Numbered from the stretch's first letter, positions 10,771 to 32,600 are shown. The stretch: DNA of 64,000 nucleotides from Lepisosteus oculatus (GCF_040954835.1 NC_090709.1:39970975-40034974), one strand, 5' to 3'. Numbers and translations: made by a program. The notes: a model not told the origin generated them from the sequence alone.

Positions 10771-12558
10771 GCGAGTCTCGAGTCGTTTCCTGTCAAAACA
10801 CGAGGGGTCCCTCGAGACGCCAGCTGTGCGGCGCGCGGGCGGGGGTACACAGGGCGGAGAGCGGAGCAAGAGAAGCAGAGGGTCACCCCCAAACTCCCAG
10901 GTGGGCGGAGACAGACAGAGAGAGAAAGAGATCATCCGCCTGCAGGACATGTCAAGATTTTAGGATATGTCTCTGTTGTAAATGTCTGTAGATTTTATTT
11001 TACTTCTATTTTTTTGTTTTGTTCCACGTGGATTTCATTATTTGTATTGGCTTTGGCAACACGGATTGTACCCATCGGTCACGCTGATAAAGCACCGTGA
11101 ATTGTGAGAGAGAGAAAGAGAGAGATCCTGTTTACTGTCCGGCGAGTTTCACACACGCACACGCACACGCACAGAGAGACGGGGGTGCAGCCGGCACGAA
11201 TAAAATCTGCTTTCAAAATATTTGTTTGTTTTTTTAAAAAAAAAATCAGCATTTGGGAAGAAGGCGATTCACGCGCGGGCAGCCGTGACGCGCCGCTCCC
11301 GCCGGAAGTGTCTTATAAATATTATTCGACATCGAAATATTCGAGAGAGGGGGGCTGAGTCTTTCACCCTCCCCGATACCCCCTCCGCCGCCACAAACCG
11401 GGGCAGAGAAACACGCGTGAAACCCCCCACTCCTCCGTTTTATTAGCGTGTCTGTACCCCCGGGCCGAGGGAGACCCACGCCGACAGGGACACGAATCGT
11501 GGGGGGGGGGTGTTTGGGATTCGCTCATATCAGAGAAAGACCACCAGAACCGAGTCCGGGAGCCGGTTCGGTCCCGTGTTGCTCCTGAAGGAGGAGGAGG
11601 AGGAGGGGGGAGAGACGCCGGTCCACTCGCGGCGTGGGCGTGAGGAGGAGAGAAACCAAACAGATCCACGGCACAGAGGCAACGGGACGGCGTGATAATG
11701 AAGGCGGCGCGAGGCGTGGGGCCACATCCCCCCCACCCCCCCCTCGGCCGGGGAGAGAGAGGGAGAGGAGGAGAGAGGGAGAGGAGGAGTAGAGAAGAGG
11801 GGGGAGAGAGGGAGGAGGAAAGGAGAGAGAGGAGAGGGGTAGGAGATTCCCGAAGTAGGAGAAATCCGTCTAACGGAGCGCGGGGTGGGAGGAGAGAGAG
11901 AGGAGAGAGGAAGAGGAGAAAACGGGGAACCGGAGAGCTCGCGGGGGTGTTTGAGGGGGCGGAAGAGGAAGAGGGGGGTTATAACCCGCAGGGTAAAAGC
12001 AGCCGCCCGCTGTCCGCCCGGTCCGGTCCGCTCCGCTCCGCCTCCCGGAACCGACTCGCGGTGCGGGCGCGCCTGGACACGCGGGGCGTGGGCTCCGTGT
12101 CCGGCTGCGACTTGATTCGCGCTCGAGAAGGAGAAGAAAAGCGTCTCTCGCGTCGGAGCCGGCGCGCCCAGGTTTCTGTTATTATTATTATTATTATTAT
12201 TTTATTTATATTATTATTGTTGTTGTTGTTGTTCCTTGCTGTGGCGGGGGAGATTGTGCGTGGAAGTGGGGAACCGGGGGAAGGCGTCGCCCCGGTCACC
12301 GCGAGACAAAGCGGGGTCTCTCTCTCTCTCTCTCTGTGTCTCTGTGGTTCACACGACTCGCGGGGAAGCGGCGCGTCGCCGGCCCGCTCGTGACCGCGGG
12401 GTGGGCGTGTGGTTGCGTGGTGGTGGTGGTGGTGGTGGTGGGGGGGGTCAGTGGTTTTATTTCCTTTGTTGAAACCGCCGTGCCGCTGACGCGCCCGCGA
12501 GCCGTGGACGAGGGTAAACACGCGCGGCCAGTTCGTCAGGTTGAGGGTCCGAGAGAGA

Positions 12559-12600
<42 letters not shown>

Positions 12601-12780
12601 GGTGGGTGTGGGGTGGGGGGCTCTTAAACGGGTCCGTGGAGCTGCCCCCCAACGCCCCGTGTTTTTAATAGCGAGCCGCTTCCGCGAGTCCTGGACACTT
12701 CCTCTGCTCCCACGGAGGGAGTTTCAACAAGCCGGCTGCCGCGCCTCGGGCTGAGACACGACACAGCCGAAAGCGTCTCT
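10771..12780 (+). promoter_or_regulatory. CpG-rich segment, probable DDAH2 promoter and 5' untranslated exon(s)
   Basis: CpG dinucleotides are dense, above all from about 11270 to 12560, unlike the flanking CpG-poor arrays. DDAH2 exon 1 has a splice acceptor three bases before its ATG (AG at 14005-14006), so at least one non-coding 5' exon must lie upstream, most likely here. A TATA-like ggttataacccg lies near 11977. A (tta)n run (12180-12215), a (ggt)n run (12416-12440) and a (tg)n run (12565-12592) interrupt the island. I could not fix the donor of the untranslated exon. The 233-residue Arg/Glu-rich frame in this stretch has no family features. Confidence 0.6.
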
Positions 12781-13488
12781 CCCGTCTCCTGTCTCCTCTT
12801 CCTGCTCGCTGTTGAAACCTCTCCTCTCTCCTGTCTCCTGTCTCCTGTCTCCTCTTCCTTCTCGCTGTTGAAACCTCTCCTGTCTCCTGTCTCCTCTTCC
12901 TGCTCGCTGTTGAAACCTCTCCTCTCCCTGTCTCCTGTCTCCTCTTCCTGCTCACTGTTGAAACCTCTCCTCTCTCCTTTCTCCTGTCTCCTCTTCCTGC
13001 TCGCTGTTGAAACCTCTCCTCTCTCCTTTCTCCTGTCTCCTCTTCCTGCTCGCTGTTGAAACCTCTCTCCTGTCTCCTGTCTCCTCTTCCTGCTTGCTGT
13101 TGAAACCTCTCTCCTGTCTCCTGTCTTCTCTTCCTGCTTGCTGTTGAAACCTCTCCTGTCTCCTGTCTCCTGTCTCCTCTTCCTGCTTGCTGTTGAAACC
13201 TCTCTCCTGTCTCCTGTCTTCTCTTCCTGCTTGCTGTTGAAACCTCTCTCCTGTCTCCTGTCTTCTGTCTCCTCTTCCTGCTTGCTGTTGAAACCTCTCT
13301 CCTGTCTCCTGTCTTCTGTCTCCTCTTCCTGCTTGCTGTTGAAACCTCTCCTGTCTCCTGTCTCCTGTCTCCTCTTCCTGCTTGCTGTTGAAACCTCTCT
13401 CCTGTCTCCCGTCTCCTCTTCCTGCTTGCTGTTGAAACCTCTCCTGTCTCCTGTCTCCTGTCTCCTCTTCCTGCTCGCTGTTGAAACC

Positions 13489-13522
<34 letters not shown>

Positions 13523-13560
13523 CTTCCTGCTCACTGTTGAAACCTCTCCCCTCTCCCCTC
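12781..13560. repeat. 41-60-bp minisatellite (ctgttgaaacctctcctgtc core)
   Basis: About 17 units of a pyrimidine-rich block (ctcctgtctcctcttcctgc) plus ctcgctgttgaaacc; unit length varies with the number of ctcctgt blocks. It lies in the presumed DDAH2 5' intron. The 375-residue minus frame is an array product. Confidence 0.95.
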
Positions 13561-13754
13561 TCCCCTCTCCCCTCTCTCCTCTCTCTCAGGGACAGCAGCA
13601 GCAGTGATCCGTGGTCCCGGGTCCGAGAGGGAAGAGGGACAGAAGAGTGTCCAGCGCCTCTCCCGTCTCCCGGCTCTGTCTGTCCGGGCCTCCCCTCCCC
13701 CCCCCCCCCCCCCAGAGCTCCGGTTCTGTGGCTCGGCACCAGGACTCGCACCCC

Positions 13755-13986
13755 TCTCTCTCAGAGCGGTATTGGGGTACCCCTGCCCCTGCTCTCTCTC
13801 TCTGAGCGGGATTGGGGTGTCCCTGCCCCCGCTCTCTCTCTCTGAGCGGTGTTGGGGTGTCCCTGCCCCCGCTCTCTCTGTCTCTCAGCGGTATTGGGGT
13901 GTCCCTGCCCCCGCTCTCTCTCTCTCAGCGGTATTGGGGTGTCCCTGCCCCCGCTCTCTCTCTCTCAGCGGTATTGGGGTGTCCCT
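13755..13986 (+). repeat. 40-bp minisatellite ending at the DDAH2 exon 1 acceptor
   Basis: About six units with ctctctctctcag followed by cggtattggggtgtccctgc. Each unit carries a pyrimidine tract and AG. The last unit runs directly into the C-run that forms the true acceptor at 14005-14006. Confidence 0.9.
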
Positions 13987-14009
13987 GCCCCCCCCCCCCC
14001 CCCCAGACG

Positions 14010-23594
<9,585 letters not shown>

Positions 23595-24160
23595 CCCCTC
23601 CCGCCGCGGGCTGCAGCCAATCGGTGGGGGAGAAGCGGAACACGGCCAGCTGGGGGGGAGGGGCCCAGCGGTGTGGCCACGCCCACCTGCCATCGGGTGG
23701 GAGGAGCTCCACTGACGAAGCCCCGCCCCTACTCCCCCAAATAGGGGTTCAGGAGAGCCACTTGCAACAGGAAAACCTTTTTCATATCCGTTCAGAATTT
23801 GTACGAGCAACTATTTTTCCTATCTTTCTCCGGTGGGGGGTGTCTGTTTTTTCTTTTGTGTGTCTGTTTCTCTCTCTCTCTCTCTCCCTAGGGAAAAGCG
23901 CTCCGGTTTCCCAGTTGTGTCCCGGTGGTCGCGTTGGGACGGATTGTTTTTGTCGATGGGGGCTAGCGTCCCCGAGATCGAGCGCGGTGGGAGGGAGGAG
24001 TGAGGAAGAGGAGGCTGGGGGGTGGCGGGGGGGACAAATGATGAAGGAGCCAGTGGAATCGGGACCACACGTCCTTTAGTGTTGCCTTAGAGTAGACAGG
24101 AGTGCAGCTGATCTTTTTTTTTTATAATGGGAACACATTAAAACGTTCAACTGTTGAAGC
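23595..24160 (+). other. DDAH2 3' untranslated region with ATTAAA signal
   Basis: Unique sequence after the stop, including a (tc)n run at 23870-23888 and an ATTAAA hexamer at 24137-24142. That hexamer is the likely polyadenylation signal and is followed by a GT-rich stretch (gtgagtggcgtctgtctgtg). Confidence 0.65.
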
Positions 24161-24194
24161 TGTGAGTGGCGTCTGTCTGTGTATCGGAGAGATG

Positions 24195-25060
24195 GGAACA
24201 CCGGTCACACATTAGGACTGGAGAGGAGCCAGGGTATCGGCTTCAACCACAGGGCTGGGCAGCCTGTTCCCCACCCCCACCCCCCTCTGTGTACAGTAGG
24301 GCCTCCTGTCCTGACTGGAGGAGCTCACCCAGCTGTGTCTGGAGAGAAGCCAGGGTATCGGCTTCAACAACAGGGCTGGGCAGCTTGTTCCCCACCCCCA
24401 CCCCCCTCTATGTACAGTAGAGCCTCCTGTCCTGACTGGAGGAGCTCACCCAGCTGTGTCTGGAGAGAAGCCAGGGTATCGGCTTCAACAACAGGGCTGG
24501 GCAGCTTGTTCCCCACCCCCACCCCCCTCTATGTACAGTAGAGCCTCCTGTCCTGACTGGAGGAGCTCACCCAGCTGTGTCTGGAGAGAAGCCAGGGTAT
24601 CGGCTTCAACCACAGGGCTGGGCAGCCTGTTCCCCACCCCCACCCCCCTCTATGTACAGTACAGCCTCCTGTCTTGACTGGAGGAGCTCACCAAGCTGTG
24701 TCTGGAGAGAAGCCAGGGTATCGGCTTCAACCACAGGGCTGGGCAGCCTGTTCCCCACCCCCGCCCCCCTCTGTGTACAGTAGAGCCTCCTGTCCTGACT
24801 GGAGGAGCTCACCAAGCTGTGTCTGGAGAGAAGCCAGGGTATCGGCTTCAACCACAGGGCTGGGCAGCCTGTTCCCCACCCCCGCCCCCCTCTGTGTACA
24901 GTAGAGCCTCCTGTCTTGACTGGAGGAGCTCACCAAGCTGTGTCTGGAGAGAAGCCAGGGTATCGGCTTCAACCACAGGGCTGGGCAGCCTGTTCCCCAC
25001 CCCCACCCCCCTCTGTGTACAGCAGAGCCTCCTGTCCTGTCCTCCGCTGGCTCAGTAGTG
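24195..25060 (-). repeat. 121-bp tandem array derived from the 3' end of a LINE ORF2
   Basis: Seven units of exactly 121 bp (marker tcggcttcaac at 24236, 24357, 24478, 24599, 24720, 24841 and 24962). On the minus strand a unit translates to FCTQRG..GNRLPSPVVEADT and ASLQTQLGELL. This resembles the conserved C-terminal peptide of CR1/L2-type reverse transcriptases (FTQRVVNVWN.LP..VVEA.T, then a Phe-Lys helix). The family is recalled, not searched. Single or double copies lie at about 28905-29100, 46695-46785, 58705-58940 and 62600-62875. Confidence 0.75.
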
Positions 25061-25204
25061 TGGAGAGGGAGAGACAGACTGTCTCCGGCTGCCATCGAGA
25101 AGTTGTCCACCCGCGCTGCAGAGCAGAGAGAGGGTGATGGTGATGTAAGGGGATGTTATTGTACTGTGTCACATCGAAACCTGACTCTGAGGAGTCTCTG
25201 CTCA

Positions 25205-25690
25205 TAACGAGGTGGGGTGGCGTCCCCTTCAGAGTGGAATGTAATCATCATAATAATAATAATAACAATATTAATAATCACTCCTCACACATCTAGAGCT
25301 CTTCTCTGGACTCTCCACTCAGAGCTCTTCCCAGGTCAGGGGACACTCTCACCCAGCTCACAGACCCCTGGGGCCCAGCAGGGGGCGCTCTCACCCAGCT
25401 CACAGACCCCTGGGGCCCAGCAGGGGGCGCTCTCACCCAGCTCACAGACCCCTGGAGCCCAGTAGGGGGCGCTCTCACCCAGCTCACAGACCCCTGGAGC
25501 CCAGCAGGGGGCGCTCTCAGGGGAGAGGAGAGCAGAGGGATGGAGCCAGTTCAGAGAGGGGGGTGATTAGGAGGACATGTTGGGTCAAGACCAGGGAGGT
25601 ATTTGACCAGGACACTGGGGTAACACCCCTACTCTCCTCGAGAGACACCCCGGGATTGTTAATGAGCGCAATGGCCACGGGCCGTATTTG
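25205..25690 (-). mobile_element. 5S-SINE fragment with internal 42-bp tandem array
   Basis: After an (aat)n stretch (25245-25277), the sequence agagctcttctctggactct to about 25690 matches the body of the 5S-SINE-like repeat at 35035-35612 in the same orientation. Inside it, 25340-25515 is a 42-bp tandem repeat (gggggcgctctcacccagct plus cacagacccctggggccc). The head end is missing. Confidence 0.7.
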
Positions 25691-25859
25691 TTAACCTGAA
25701 GTGGGGGCGTACGGGAAGTTTGTTTTTGTTTTGCCGATGGCGGCAGCAGTTCTTCGTGGCCACTAGGTGGCGGTGCAGGATCAGCAAACCCCTCGGCCCG
25801 CTCGGCAAATGGAAGGACAAGTTTTGTTTTGTTTTTTAATTCGCAAGGGGGGCCGAATT

Positions 25860-26268
25860 CATGTCCTTGCACAGAGCACACAGAAAGCACACAGCACAGA
25901 AGTCACGCAGAACACAGAGCACATAGAAAGCACACCGCACAGAAATCACGCAGAACACAGAGCACACAGAAAGCACACCGCACAGAAATCACGCAGAACA
26001 CAGAGCACACAGAAAGCACACCGCACAGAAATCACGCAGAACACAGAGCACACAGAAAGCACACAGCACACAGAGAGCACACAGCACAGAAATCACGCAG
26101 AACACAGAGCAGACAGAAAGCACACCGCACACAGAAAGCACGCAGAACACACAGCAAACAGAAAGCACACACCGCACACAGAAATCACAGCAAACAGAAA
26201 GCACACCGCACACAGAAATCACGCAGAACACAAAGCACACAGAAAGCACACAGAGCAGAAAGCAAAAG
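25860..26268. repeat. About 43-bp repeat (cacagaaatcacgcagaaca core)
   Basis: About ten imperfect units of cacagagcacacagaaagca and caccgcacagaaatcacgca. The frames across it are low complexity. Confidence 0.9.
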
Positions 26269-27380
26269 GACGGCGAGTGTCTGTGTTTCAGACCCGTCTC
26301 GTTGGCTGCATGCGAGGAGCTTCATTAGAACCCGAGCTCATTCGCGCGAACGTGACTGTTGCTGTCGGGCGCAGGGTGGGCATGTCCCACAAGGTACTCT
26401 CCCCCGGAAAAGACTCTTCCGTCAGACGTGTTTTCTGTGACCGTGATAGAGACGGGACTGAAACGGTAGTGAAACTGTGTTTTTCCTAACTTCAAAACCA
26501 GCTGAAGTGTTCGATTTTTATAGATCTATATTTATTTAAGTCCCTTGCTTCTGTTGATCGCTTTAAAAAATGCTTTCCGCCGTACAGCTATTCCAGGCGA
26601 GATAGTTTTAGGACAGGACGTGTTGTTCTTCCCTATTCGGGACGGTCGCACGCTCTCGGCAAGCCGAGATAAAACCACAGGCCGCCGGCTCCGGGTCCGA
26701 GCCCCGTGTCCCGATCGCGGGACCTGACGTGAGTGTCCCCTGTGGTCGCCTGACCTCACGGGGGACCGCCCTTCCTGGGTCCAGCAGGAGGAAGTACGCT
26801 CGCTCTCAACGGTGTATCGATTAATCGATAGCTGCGAATAGCCGAGTCTTATTGGCGTGGGGGACCATCCTGAACACTTGTGCGAGGCTGGGATCCTGAT
26901 TTTTGCAGGTAAGCGGGGCTCAAGTATTTTTCTCAGCTTTGTGAGAACTGCTACATGCGCTATAATATATCAGGCTACAGTGGAAATAGTCTTATAATGT
27001 AAATATGCACGTTTTAATGGAGCTCATTCAATTATCTCATTGCTGTAAGGGCACATAGCAAAATGCCGGGGAGAAAACACATATCTTTTTCGGGGCTGGG
27101 GTTTGTGTGATCGGTGTTATTGTGAAGCTTCTCAGCTTCCTATTTCGTTTTTATCAGCCAGGCTGGGCTCTCAAGGAAGCCCCGAGAGAGAGCTCTCACC
27201 TGAGTAAGGTCTTTATTTCAGTACTGCAATATTGGGAGCCCCGCTGTCACTCCGCAGAGTGAGTCAGAGATCAACCTGCTACAGGCAGTACGGGCTTTTT
27301 ATAAACAGGTTGTAACGCAGTGGGAAAATACAGCACTTAAGTCCCTTTCTAATACTTTCTAATACTTTTCTAATACTTTC
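26269..27380. other. Unique region; possible untranslated exon donor at about 26910
   Basis: Non-repetitive sequence with no recognised protein. A strong donor (tttttgcag followed by gtaagcgg) lies near 26908-26912, downstream of an inverted CCAAT (ttattggcg, about 26851). It could be a first exon, but nothing downstream confirms it. Confidence 0.35.
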
Positions 27381-28489
27381 GAATACTTTCCTCTGGACAA
27401 GAAAGATTAGAGATTAGAGACCCCCGACACTGATCTGTCTGGTGTGGGCTCCACTGGAGAGACACCCCCCACTGATCTGTCTGGTGTGGGGTCTGACAGA
27501 GAGAACCCCCCACTGATCTGTCTGGTGCGCATTTTGGGGTTCCTAACATCTGCATAACATCCGGGCTGTGATCCTTTTTGAAGCGCGTATTGACTGTGCG
27601 AGAGAGAGAGGGGGGCACAGGGATGTCTGAGCAGAGCCACCCGCCCTCTGCTCAGCTTGTGGTGACGTGACCCCTGACAGAATTAAAACTGAGAGGTCGG
27701 ACTATAGGGTCACAGTAACCCCTGGACGCTATAGGAACTGATACTTCTATACGCGGTAGCTGTATATAGAGACTGATCTCAAAAAGACGCGGTGTGTAAC
27801 TTTTCTTGGCTCCCTTGTTCAGGGAATTCTGCGGGAAATGTTTTGTTCAGAGAGAAGTGAAAGGGAAATGAAGTTAAACCAACCCACGAGATTTTCTAGT
27901 TCCCCATTTTGATGGTTTTCTGTTTGCACGTCTCAGATTCCGTGAGAACGGCCGCCAGGACCAACACCGCGCCCTTCCTGACAAGTAGATTTTTTAAAAA
28001 ATATTTTTTTAATGAAAATGTATAAAGAATTTACAAATACAAATACAACCAGAGGATCAAAACAGGTACAAGAAAACAAACAGAAAAATAAACAATTAAC
28101 CGCCAGAGGTAATAAGTAAGTTATGTGATCAAATTGTATTTTTTTTTACATCTATCATATGTTTATTATTTCTCACATTTTTAATAGAATTTAAATAGTG
28201 TTTCAGCTCCACCTCAGACGTACTAAAAAGGGGAGTATTGTTAGACCATTTGGATTTATGGATGTGAAATTTACCCAGAATGATTAATAAATGGAAAAAA
28301 AAAGAAATACAATTCCTGACCAGTAGAAATTCCTTCTCTAATTCAGGACGCGATGAGTAAGTTTAGTAAAGGAATCACGGCGACGGCCGCACTGATTGGA
28401 CTTTGATAGGTGACATCATTAGCGTCTGATTTCCTGGACTGACATTAAACCTGCCGCTGGTGTCCCTGTCCTCTCTCTCTCTCTCTTCG

Positions 28490-28620
28490 ATACTTGAAAC
28501 AACAGCGACAACCCAAAATATCGTTTTTCGTATTTTTGTTGATCGATATTTTTTTTCTGACTAATCAGAAAGTTTAAGGAGAGTTCACCCGTTTGAAAAC
28601 CGCGACTCCGCTTTTTGCCG
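28490..28620 (+). promoter_or_regulatory. Probable 5' untranslated exon of IgSF gene 1 with strong donor
   Basis: The donor gtaagtgaaat at 28621 is preserved in copy B (46393), and an acceptor (ttctggtag) lies four bases before each leader ATG. This predicts a non-coding first exon ending at 28620 and a 1.0-kb intron. The exact transcription start is not visible; no clear TATA box is seen. Confidence 0.5.
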
Positions 28621-28804
28621 GTAAGTGAAATTAAACTTTTTTTTACGTCCACCGTGTTTTAAGTCCGTCTTTCGCAGTCGACCGAGGAATTTGCGCGTGT
28701 AGCTCTAGATCAGGGGAGTGAAGGACTCGGATCTTTATTGTTTCTGTACACACGAGTGTCAAACAAGTGAAAAACGTATTTTCTCTTTAATACTTTGAGC
28801 TTTC

Positions 28805-28816
28805 GGTTTCATTTCG
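28805..28816. promoter_or_regulatory. ISRE-like motif, IgSF gene 1
   Basis: GGTTTCATTTCG fits the interferon-stimulated response element core GTTTCNNTTTC. It lies about 185 bp after the 5' exon donor and is retained in the duplicated copy at 46581-46592. Interferon control is an inference. Confidence 0.45.
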
Positions 28817-28904
28817 TCGGCCATTTCATGTCGCTTAATTGATGAGGAATGAAAATAAAAATCTGTACAATTCCGAAAGCCTTGTCGTTATATATAAACG
28901 ACTG

Positions 28905-29100
28905 GATGAGCTCCTCCAGTCAGGACAGGAGGCTCTTCTGTACACAGAGGAGGGTGGGGGTGGGGAACAGGCTGCCCAGCCCTGTGGTTGAAGCCGATAC
29001 CCTGGCTTCTCTCCAGACACAGCTGGGTGAGCTCCTCCAGTCAGGACAGGAGGCTCTTCTGTACACAGAGGGGGGTGGGGGTGGGGAACAAGCAGCACGG
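28905..29100 (+). mobile_element. LINE ORF2 3'-end fragment, about 1.6 units of the 121-bp family
   Basis: Plus-strand frame reads LFCTQRRVGVGNRLPSPVVE, then ADTLASLQTQLGELLQ, then a second FCTQRG. It lies in the first intron of IgSF gene 1, in a position where copy B has a single shorter unit (46695-46785), so the unit number changed after the duplication. Confidence 0.65.
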
Positions 29101-29644
29101 CTGGGATGTTGACTTCTTTAAAGTCATGTCTAAGCAAGATCAAGTTGAGGTTTATTCTCATACTTACGTGAGTTTCATGAAAACTCCAGAGCGCATCCGT
29201 TACACGGTTTGTACATTGCTGCATTCCGTTCAGTGTTCAAAGAGTCGGCGAAAACTATGCACAGGACCGGTTTCTGCAGGCTCACGTCAAGACAGCCGTG
29301 TGTTTGGAAAGTCCTATCATCTCTACTTGTCACAGACACGGCGAGAAACACGCGTGTAACCCGGGAAAGCTCATCACCGGACACGGTGTTGTACTTCCTG
29401 TTTACAAAAGACAGAACATGTGCCCCGTTAGAATATTTTTTCCCCCAAAACAGAGGAGTGCGAGGATATCCTGCTGTTGTTAAAGTCACTGTGCACGGGA
29501 CAATATCACTGCATTTACGGTTCAATGTCACTTACAGTATTTGTATAGCATGCAACATCGTGCACAGATCAACTATTGTGTTTTTAACAGAATCATTTTC
29601 TCGTATAAACCGAGTTTGTTGTTTTTGTTTTTCTGGTAGCTGAC

Positions 29645-32600
29645 ATGAGGATCTTTCTCATTCTGCCCATTCTGATGACTTTCCCACAGGGTAAGTAGAG
29701 CTAAAAAAGGTTCAATCAAAGAACTCTTTCAGTTCGGGAGCCCCTCACGATGATGCGAATGCAAGCGTATATATCCTCTCGCTGCGGAAATCTGAAAGGT
29801 GAAACAAAATGCCGATGAAATGGAATTTTACTGGACCTCAGAAATGTCATGGCAAAAAGTCAAACTTCACACCTCCAACATGTTCCGGAGTTGAACACGG
29901 TCAAGACGTTCGTATGAATCTCATCAAGTCGGTTTCGAGTTCAGTTGTGTAACTGACACTGGGATGGGAAAACAAATCCAGAAGTTGTGTTGCCAGTTGT
30001 GTTGCTGTCTCTCTCTCTCCAGTGTGTATCTGTCAGGGGGTGTCTAGTTCTGTCACTGTGTCTCTCTGTCTCTCCAGTGTGTGTCTGTGAGGGGGTGTCT
30101 AGTTGTGTTTCTGTGTCTCTCTCTCTCCATTGTGTGTCTGTCAGGGGGTGTCTAGTTGTGTTGCTGTGTCTCTCTCTCCAGTGTGTGTCTGTGAGGGGTT
30201 GTCTAGTTGTGTTGCTGTGTCTCTCTCTCTCCAGTGTGTGTCTGTGAGGGGGTGTCTAGTTGTGTCTCTCCAGTGTGTGTCTGTGAGGGGGTGTCTAGTT
30301 GTGTCACTGTGTCTCTCTCTCCAGTGTGTGTCTGTGAGGGGATGTCCAGTTGTGTCACTGTGTCTCTCTCTCCAGTGTGTGTCTGTGAGGGGGTGTCTAG
30401 TTGTGTCACTGTGTCTCTCTCTCCAGTGTGTGTCTGTCAGGGGGTGTCCAGTTGTGTCGCTGTGTCTCTCTCTCCAGTGCCTGTCTGTGAGGGGGTGTCC
30501 AGTTGTGTTGCTGTGTGTCTCAGTCTTTCTTCGCTGTGTTTTGCAGTTTCTCTGACTCTCCGAGAATCGGCACCAGTCGGTGACCCAGTCACTCTGCCTT
30601 GCATTGGAAAAGCAGCTTCACACCTCCCTGCAGACCAGCTTCAGATCAAGTGGGAGCTCCCTTCCAGACCTGTGTGGGATTTAATCAATGGAAAAAACTA
30701 CACTGGCCCTGGGTTCGAGAACAGAGTCGAGGTGGCCAGAGAGAAGATCGGAGAGGGTGACTTCTCTCTGACGATACACCATACAAAGCTCTCTGATGAA
30801 GGCACTTACTCCTGTTTTTATCAGGGAAGGGATTACCAGGAAGCTGTGTTTCTTCAGGAAGTTACGCTCATTCTGAGAGGTAACCACTCCTCAATTTCAA
30901 AGTGATGCCTCTTTATCTCTTCATCCTTAAACCCAGTGTGGCCTCCTGTCCACTCCCAGTGTGACTGGGCTAACGATCCAGGAACTTCCAGTGCTTTCCA
31001 TGCCTGGACAGAATTCCAATCCACTGCCTGGGCCTAGTGGGGAGTCAGTCAGTGAGCCCAGTCGCACTGGGGTTAGAATGGAGACCTGCTACTCATTGTT
31101 TCAAACTTGCGTTGAATACAGATTTCTGTCACTAGCAATAGTGAGGCTCTCCTTCTGAGTTTTACCTTAAGGCTTTGACCTCTTTCTCTCCCAATGTATA
31201 CAAGGTACTGGACACATTTTATACAAGGCTGTATGTAGTGCGATGACCTGTGTCTCTCTCAGCTCATACAGAGACCCGCAGTGTGAAGCCTGGAGAAGAT
31301 CTCTCAGTCCCTGTGTTCGCTGATGAGGTGGAGGTGCTGTTTAACAACACTGTGGTTTATCCGAAGAGCTCAGACACCCAACAAGATCGTGTCTCAGTGC
31401 GGGAGGGATACCTGATCATACACAGAGTCACACAGGCTGATCAGGGAAGCTACACTGTGAGAGACAGGAGTACCAAGAGGGCCGTCAGTGTCATCACTGT
31501 CACTGTCGAAGGTAACATGAGCATCCAATATAAATATTCCTCCACTGCTCAAAACTTTCAACATCTTTTCATTTCTGAAAACACAGCTTTAACTGAATGT
31601 GTGTTGTAATTGATTTTTCAACTCCATGAATGCTTGCTGTGTAAATATTGAATAACACAACGGTTTGGTATCATGTCCAAGTGAAGATAATGTTAGTAGC
31701 TACCCTCTCTGTGGTCTGGGAGTCTTAACCTTTTGTGTTAATTTTGACATTTTGCTTAAATATTTAAAACCACTACTTATTTGAAATACTGCACTGTTTA
31801 GTTCAGAGTGACCAATATGTACAGGACATTTAAGTAAAACAGCAACTGAGAAAGTCACAAAAAACAAATAAATTAAATCTGCTCATTTGTTAGTTAGTTT
31901 TCTTGAGAAGTGTTTAGGTTCACAAAATGTATTAATCATGACAGTGGTAGATACTGTAGTGTGTAACAATTATTCTGTTTCTTTCTACCACCAGACACCA
32001 AGAAACAATCACAAGATTCAGATAAAAGTAAGTGTTAAATATCTCTTATAATATAAAGTAACACTATCATTGGGTGAGTTTTGTACTGTATATGATGTAT
32101 GTCCAGCTGATTTGTCAAGAAACTAGACCACGTTAAACCAGTCCTGTTACTACAGGAGTTGTCCTGTTACAATAGGAGCTCCAGTCCCAGTGCAGTAGAC
32201 CAGTCTGTTACAATAGGAGCTCCAGTCCCAGTCCAGTAGAACAGTCTGTTACAATAGGAGCTCCAGTCCCAGTGCAGTAGACCAGTCTGTTACAATAGGA
32301 GCTCCAGTCCCAGTCCAGTAGAACAGTCTGTTACAATAGGAGCTCCAGTCCCAGTCCAGTAGAACAGTCTGTTACAATAGGAGCTCCAGTCCCAGTCCAG
32401 TAGACCAGTCTGTTACAATAGGAGCTCCAGTCCCAGTGCAGTAGACCAGTCTGTTACAATAGGAGCTCCAGTCCCAGTCCAGTAGACCAGTCTGTTACAA
32501 TAGGAGCTCCAGTCCCAGTGCAGTAGAACAGTCTGTTACAATAGGAGCTCCAGTCCCAGTGCAGTAGGACAGTCTGTTACAATAGGAGCTCCAGTCCCAG

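Larger units (their letters stand above)
27400..29640 (+). repeat. Segmental tandem duplication, copy A, 5' flank of IgSF gene 1
   Basis: Sequence from the ccactgatctgtctggtgcg region near 27510 through the leader exon is nearly identical to 45390-47340, offset by about 17.7-17.9 kb. The shared part includes a poly-T/AT-rich block, a ctctctct run, the 5' exon and the ISRE-like motif. Differences are small indels plus an extra LINE-derived repeat unit in this copy. It marks a tandem duplication that created IgSF genes 1 and 2. Confidence 0.85.

Noticed and set aside
11692-12393. 233-residue Arg/Glu-rich frame
   Set aside because: CpG-island composition keeps stops rare; no domain, and it is interrupted by simple repeats.
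27180-27340. Possible LTR (poly-purine flank and tctttatttcag)
   Set aside because: No paired terminal repeat, primer site or coding remnant was seen in the window.
31995-32027. Rearranging V, J or RSS elements near the receptor genes
   Set aside because: No heptamer-nonamer pairs were recognised beside the V-J exons; V and J-like strands are already joined in one exon.
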